Source: Lachnoclostridium sp. UBA1781 (GTDB lineage: Bacteria > Bacillota > Clostridia > Lachnospirales > Lachnospiraceae). Taken from it: DNA of 17,214 nucleotides. This document shows, piece by piece, positions 13,740 through 17,214 of the stretch; position 1 is the stretch's first letter; every line of letters starts with the position of its first letter. Made by a program: the position numbers and the translations under genes. The stretch covers positions 1-17,214 of the forward strand of contig DCGJ01000064.1 of assembly GCA_002315495.1 (NCBI GenBank), written 5' to 3'. The notes under the pieces are model-generated. The model made no database searches. It worked only from the letters and a program-made list of their open reading frames with translations, and was not told the origin of the DNA.

Positions 13740-15779
13740 ATGAAGAAAAAGGGACAATTACTGGTGGCAATATTGCTTACGTTTGTGTTGCTTGTTGCAT
13801 GTAATGATGCAGCTCCGACGGGGAATGACGGGAAAAAGCCGACCGCTGCCACGCAGACGGTGAAGCCTTCGGAGGAGCCGAATACGGTAACGACGGACGG
13901 ACCGGTGACAACTGTGGAGCCAACGACCGGAGCAGATAAGAAACCATTTGCCGCGAAAGAATACGGCACATATCTCGATGAAAATCTGGTGTCCTATGCA
14001 CCGACCGGGCTGGATATGAGTAAGTATGGGGAGGTCTCCTTATATGGAGATTATGCCGTATTAATCGCTGACTCGATAGAATACGAGTACGACGATAATC
14101 TGAACCCGGTGCCGGGAAGCGGCTTTTTTGCCGCCGCGGTGTATGATCTGTATGAGGAAAAGGTGGAGGCAGAGAAGAATCTTCCTACCGGCGATTTCTA
14201 TAATTATATTCGCACCTCGGATCAATGGATTTCGGTACCAAACGGGCAGAAACTGGATTTTTATAATTATCAGCTGGAGCTTTGTTTTTCCGTTAGTGGA
14301 GTAGATACCGATAGTATGAATTATTTTCTGACACCCGACGGAAATTCTGTACTGTTCTCGGATTATTCCAATGGGGGGCTGCTTCAGGTCGACGTCAGTG
14401 CGGCTACGGATATGGAGGCTGTTTTGGTGGAGCATTTTACGGATGTCGGGTATTGCAATCTGTTTGGCTTTTCCGATGACGGAGCGTATTTTTGCTTCTC
14501 TTATTTTGATGATGCTGCTGATACGAATATATACTGTGTATACGATTGGAAGACGGACTCGATTGTTTGCTCCACGGATTTGTCTTACATGGGAGCTACC
14601 ATATGCGGAGGAAAGTTATTGGGATATGAGTGCTATGACGAGTATTATCTGCTTCGCTCTGTCGATGTGGAAAACGACGAGACGGTGTGCGACAGTGTGT
14701 ATTGTCTTAATTTCCCGACTCCGGTTTATGGCACGTCCATTACGGTGTTTCGTCGGTCTGTCGGCAATTCGTTGTATCTTAGCGCATACGATATGAATGG
14801 TAACCTGATATCCGGAGCGGTTGGAAAGGCGGATCAAATCGGACAGGCAAACTTCGGCTATAACGGAAACCGGGTATGGCTTTCGGAGGAGAATTGTCTG
14901 GTAACCGTTTCAGAGGATATGAATCACCGCAAATCATTACTGTTCTGGTTTTTGGAGGAAAATGCAGCATTTGCCGATGAAGAGGTAGTCACCGCAAAGA
15001 GCGAAGAGGATTTCTTCGAACGTTTCGATAAAATCATTGAGGATTTGAGAGAAAAAATAGAAAGTAACTACGGTGTTACGATTTGGATCCGGGATGAAAT
15101 CTCGCAGCTGTTTGAGACCGAGTTCATACTGACGCAGCAAGACAACCGTTTGTATCTGTACAATGCACTTCGCAGCGTGGACGGAGCATTTTCCCAGCTC
15201 CCGGAGGGATTTGTTCAGCAGCTGTGCTTTGGAGATTATACAAGCTTTCATATCGGAATCGCCGCCACAATCATCTCGGAGTATGAGTGGACGGTTGGTG
15301 AGGCCGGCGGCTACACGACGACAACAGACGAGTATATTGAAATTGCTTTGTCGCAGAAAACGGACGCGGATATTAGTAGAACCGTATTTCATGAACTGTC
15401 GCATGTAATTGACCGGAAACTGGCATACGAATACGATGTGAATGGAAAGGGGTATTTTGACGAAGGGCAGTGGAGTTGTATGAATCCGGAGGGCTTCGAG
15501 TATACCGCAAATTATGGTTCTTACCTGGTTACGGAGGTGGAGGGCGCAGAAGATTATTTTATTAATTCCTATGGAATGACTTACCCGACTGAGGACCGTG
15601 CCACAATTTTTGAGGACGCAACGACTCGCTGCTTTATCCTCAATGAGGAAGGACTAACGAAGAGCCAGAAGCTGATGGACAAATATTTCTATTATTGCTC
15701 CTGTATTCGTGGGGGCTTTGATACGACCGACTGGCCGGAGACCACGGTGTGGGAAGAAATGGTGGAAATCTGGAACTAA
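13740..15779 (+). CDS. Surface lipoprotein, putative zinc metallopeptidase with propeller-like N-terminal region
   Basis: The product is 679 residues. A lipoprotein signal (basic MKKK, hydrophobic core, LVA|C21) anchors it outside the membrane. A Thr/Pro-rich spacer runs to about residue 70. Residues ~75-410 are a repeated beta-type region with blades such as DGNSVLFSDY and SDDGAYFCFSYF, suggesting a beta-propeller (inference). The C-terminal ~250 residues contain a zinc site HELSH (His551, Glu552, His555). About 63-70 residues later comes YPTEDRATIFED, whose Glu618 or Glu625 may be the third ligand. I know similar TEDRA-type tails in Clostridial zinc-binding lipoproteins of unknown substrate. 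ATG 13740 follows GGGAAG. It is divergent from the ABC/TCS operon and followed by another lipoprotein gene with its own promoter. Substrate unknown. Confidence 0.8.
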   Translation: MKKKGQLLVAILLTFVLLVACNDAAPTGNDGKKPTAATQTVKPSEEPNTVTTDGPVTTVEPTTGADKKPFAAKEYGTYLDENLVSYAPTGLDMSKYGEVSLYGDYAVLIADSIEYEYDDNLNPVPGSGFFAAAVYDLYEEKVEAEKNLPTGDFYNYIRTSDQWISVPNGQKLDFYNYQLELCFSVSGVDTDSMNYFLTPDGNSVLFSDYSNGGLLQVDVSAATDMEAVLVEHFTDVGYCNLFGFSDDGAYFCFSYFDDAADTNIYCVYDWKTDSIVCSTDLSYMGATICGGKLLGYECYDEYYLLRSVDVENDETVCDSVYCLNFPTPVYGTSITVFRRSVGNSLYLSAYDMNGNLISGAVGKADQIGQANFGYNGNRVWLSEENCLVTVSEDMNHRKSLLFWFLEENAAFADEEVVTAKSEEDFFERFDKIIEDLREKIESNYGVTIWIRDEISQLFETEFILTQQDNRLYLYNALRSVDGAFSQLPEGFVQQLCFGDYTSFHIGIAATIISEYEWTVGEAGGYTTTTDEYIEIALSQKTDADISRTVFHELSHVIDRKLAYEYDVNGKGYFDEGQWSCMNPEGFEYTANYGSYLVTEVEGAEDYFINSYGMTYPTEDRATIFEDATTRCFILNEEGLTKSQKLMDKYFYYCSCIRGGFDTTDWPETTVWEEMVEIWN

Positions 15780-15784
15780 CAGGC

Positions 15785-15813
15785 TTTTCATAAGATCGAC
15801 AATAAGGTATAAT
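15785..15813 (+). promoter_or_regulatory. Promoter of the esterase-D-like lipoprotein gene
   Basis: TTTTCA (15785-15790), a 17-bp spacer and a perfect TATAAT (15808-15813) lie 57 bp before the start codon. The hexamer and spacing match the promoter at 4849-4877. A small hairpin (AGCCG/CGGCT, 15821-15835) lies in the leader. Confidence 0.6.
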
Positions 15814-15870
15814 GAAGCATAGCCGAGACCCGGCTTAGGATTGTATGTATTAGGAGGGAGAAACAAACCT

Positions 15871-16920
15871 ATGATGAACAGGAAATTTTTGAAGACAGGA
15901 GCATTTTGCCTGGCAGCGGCACTCACTTTGGTTGCATGTGGTGAAACGACACCGACCGCTACCACACAGACACCGACAGCGGCTGCTACAAGTGAGGCAC
16001 CGGTAACAAGTGAAGCACCGGTAACAACAGATGCAGTAACGACAGAGGCACCGGCGACAACGGAAGCACCGGTAACAACCGATGAGCCGGAGACGACCGA
16101 AGAGGAAGAAGTGATTACGGATGAAGCCTGGCTTGAGGCTAAGGTCAGCGGTACGACAGAGGCATATGAAACCTACTTTAGTGTAGAGATGTCTGAGTAT
16201 ACAAAGAGACCTTCGAAGGTTGGTGAGACCTTGTATGTTTCCTATTACTCCAAGTTGTATGAGACCGACCGTCTTGCGATGGTTTTGCTTCCACCGGATT
16301 ATGATGAAAATGGTTCCTATCCGGTTGTTTACATGATTCACGGAATCGGCTGCAGTGCCGGTCAGTGGCCAAGCCTTTCCGTTGATAAGATTGTGGGCAA
16401 TATGATTGAACGAGGCGAGGTGAAACCGTTTATCGCCGTATTCCCAAGTGTAGTTCCTGCAGACGGATTGGATTCCAATACCTTCGCAGCAAAGAACATT
16501 CAGGCATTTACCAATTTCGTAACCGAGTTCCGCGAGGACCTGGAGCCATACATCCTGGAGAACTTTGCCGTATCTCCGAATCGAAAGGATACAGCAGTTT
16601 GCGGTCTTTCCATGGGTGGTATGGAGGCTCTTTGCCTTGGCTTTAGCTGCCTTGACCGCTTTAACTACATTGGTTCCTTCTCCGCAGCACCGACGTTGGA
16701 TACGAGTCTTCTTACCTTAGAGGGCAGCGAGTACAAGCCAAAGCTTGTTCTTGTATGTAGCGGTGACGCTGACGGTACCGTTGGCGATAACCCAAAGAAC
16801 TACCATTTGAAGCTGCAGGAGAACGGTGTAGACCACATTTGGTACCAGCATCCGGGTGGAGGACATTCCGGAAATGTTTGGCAGGTTGGTTTGATTAATT
16901 TCTTAAAGAGAATCTTCTAG
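15871..16920 (+). CDS. Surface lipoprotein, esterase-D/CE1-like serine hydrolase
   Basis: The protein is 349 residues. The lipoprotein signal ends in LVA|C23. A Thr/Pro/Glu-rich spacer of ~65 residues follows, with repeated EAPVTSEAPVTT units. The alpha/beta-hydrolase domain (~110-349) has the oxyanion-loop motif YMIHGIGCSAGQW and the nucleophile elbow CGLSMGG (Ser247). The acid is a candidate Asp299 or Asp301 in CSGDADG, and the catalytic His332 lies in GGGHSGNVW. This architecture is that of esterase D, S-formylglutathione hydrolase and CE1 feruloyl/acetyl-xylan esterases. With surface anchoring, a CE1-like role on plant or host glycan esters is most likely (inference). AGGAGGG (15852-15858) supports ATG 15871; ATG 15874 is also possible. 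The next gene starts 18 bp downstream and is probably co-transcribed. Confidence 0.9.
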   Translation: MMNRKFLKTGAFCLAAALTLVACGETTPTATTQTPTAAATSEAPVTSEAPVTTDAVTTEAPATTEAPVTTDEPETTEEEEVITDEAWLEAKVSGTTEAYETYFSVEMSEYTKRPSKVGETLYVSYYSKLYETDRLAMVLLPPDYDENGSYPVVYMIHGIGCSAGQWPSLSVDKIVGNMIERGEVKPFIAVFPSVVPADGLDSNTFAAKNIQAFTNFVTEFREDLEPYILENFAVSPNRKDTAVCGLSMGGMEALCLGFSCLDRFNYIGSFSAAPTLDTSLLTLEGSEYKPKLVLVCSGDADGTVGDNPKNYHLKLQENGVDHIWYQHPGGGHSGNVWQVGLINFLKRIF

Positions 16921-16938
16921 TTTTTTGAGGGGATTGGA

Positions 16939-17214
16939 ATGACATTACGATATCAGATATTTGCCGTCCTGATTCTTCTGGCGTTTTACGGAATCTATTT
17001 TGGAAAGGTTCTGCTTCAAAAACGACAGGGAATTAAGACGGTACAGATTGGAAAAGATACCTCGGATAAGAAGCGGTACCGGATTGAGATGATCATGAAG
17101 GCCGCAACTTATCTGGTACTGTTTGCAGAGGTCGGAAGTATTCTTCTCGGGCGCTCCATGCTGCGCTACTCCGGAAAGAGCTTCGGTCTGGCTCTCGGCA
17201 TTTTTGGTGATTTG
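16939..17214 (+). CDS. Isoprenylcysteine carboxyl methyltransferase-like membrane protein, 5' part
   Basis: The frame starts at ATG 16939, after GAGGGG (16927-16932), and stays open to the window edge, giving 92 residues. A first membrane helix (IFAVLILLAFYGIYFGKVLL) is followed by a basic loop QKRQGIKTVQIGKDTSDKKRYRIEMIMK, then a second hydrophobic segment (ATYLVLFAEVGSIL) and the start of a third. The loop with a conserved QIG motif is typical of bacterial ICMT-like methyltransferases, whose SAM-binding motif lies in the C-terminal half outside this window. Bacterial members are integral membrane enzymes of mostly unknown acceptor. The gene is likely co-transcribed with the esterase lipoprotein gene, 18 bp upstream. 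Identification rests on the N-terminal pattern only. Confidence 0.65.
   Translation, partial: MTLRYQIFAVLILLAFYGIYFGKVLLQKRQGIKTVQIGKDTSDKKRYRIEMIMKAATYLVLFAEVGSILLGRSMLRYSGKSFGLALGIFGDL

Noticed and set aside
15821..15835. AGCCG/CGGCT hairpin as terminator of the metallopeptidase gene
   Set aside because: The stem is only 5 bp, has no T-run, and lies downstream of the promoter for the next gene.
1..17214. CRISPR arrays, tRNA/rRNA genes, transposases or phage genes
   Set aside because: No regularly spaced repeats beyond those listed, no cloverleaf or rRNA sequence and no recognisable transposase or integrase reading frame was seen by eye.

Overview
Most of this window (about 1550 to the right edge) reads as chromosome of an anaerobic Firmicute of the class Clostridia, most likely Lachnospiraceae or a close relative. 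The reasons are purine-rich Shine-Dalgarno sites, lipoproteins with Thr/Pro-rich linkers, a family 2-type carbohydrate esterase, a WYL regulator, and an FtsX-type ABC transporter beside a two-component system. The genus is inference. The first ~1550 bases are different: they carry the end of an archaeal-type pilus/archaellum secretion ATPase and the start of its FlaJ/TadC-like membrane partner, as in methanogenic Euryarchaeota. The archaeal gene loses its 3' part and a bacterial TrkA/KtrA-type gene loses its 5' part at the same point (about 1545-1555). The simplest reading is a chimeric join, from assembly or rearrangement, so the two sides should not be interpreted as one system. Layout: 1-1550, archaeal pilus genes; 1549-1845, C-terminal domain of a potassium-channel regulator; 1846-2331, gene-free but with a near-consensus promoter, palindromes and a tandem pair of hairpin repeats; 2332-3399, WYL-type transcription regulator; 3646-4014, truncated DinD-like gene containing a perfect 30-bp palindrome; 4091-4753, NUDIX hydrolase ended by a terminator. 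A promoter at 4849-4877 precedes a likely operon of three genes: a CE2-type SGNH esterase, an unrecognised 136-residue protein and an orphan prepilin-like protein with a Thr/Pro linker. This operon ends at a strong hairpin terminator (7670-7705). The next ~290 bases (7782-8068) hold a large imperfect inverted repeat with branched inner hairpins and a duplicated right arm. From 13509 down to 8071 the minus strand carries a four-gene unit: ABC ATPase, tandem FtsX/MacB-like permease, OmpR-type response regulator and sensor histidine kinase. This is the usual layout of a self-regulated export or peptide-detoxification module. Two perfect AAAGTTACA repeats 11 bp apart, just upstream of the ATPase gene, are a plausible binding site for the response regulator. 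The right end carries two surface lipoproteins on the plus strand, a putative zinc metallopeptidase (HELSH) and an esterase-D-like serine hydrolase, then the beginning of an isoprenylcysteine-methyltransferase-like membrane protein that runs off the window. The Firmicute part looks concerned mainly with the cell surface: deacetylation or ester hydrolysis of glycans, surface-anchored hydrolases, a pilin-like protein and a sensing/efflux module. No rRNA, tRNA, CRISPR array or transposase was seen.
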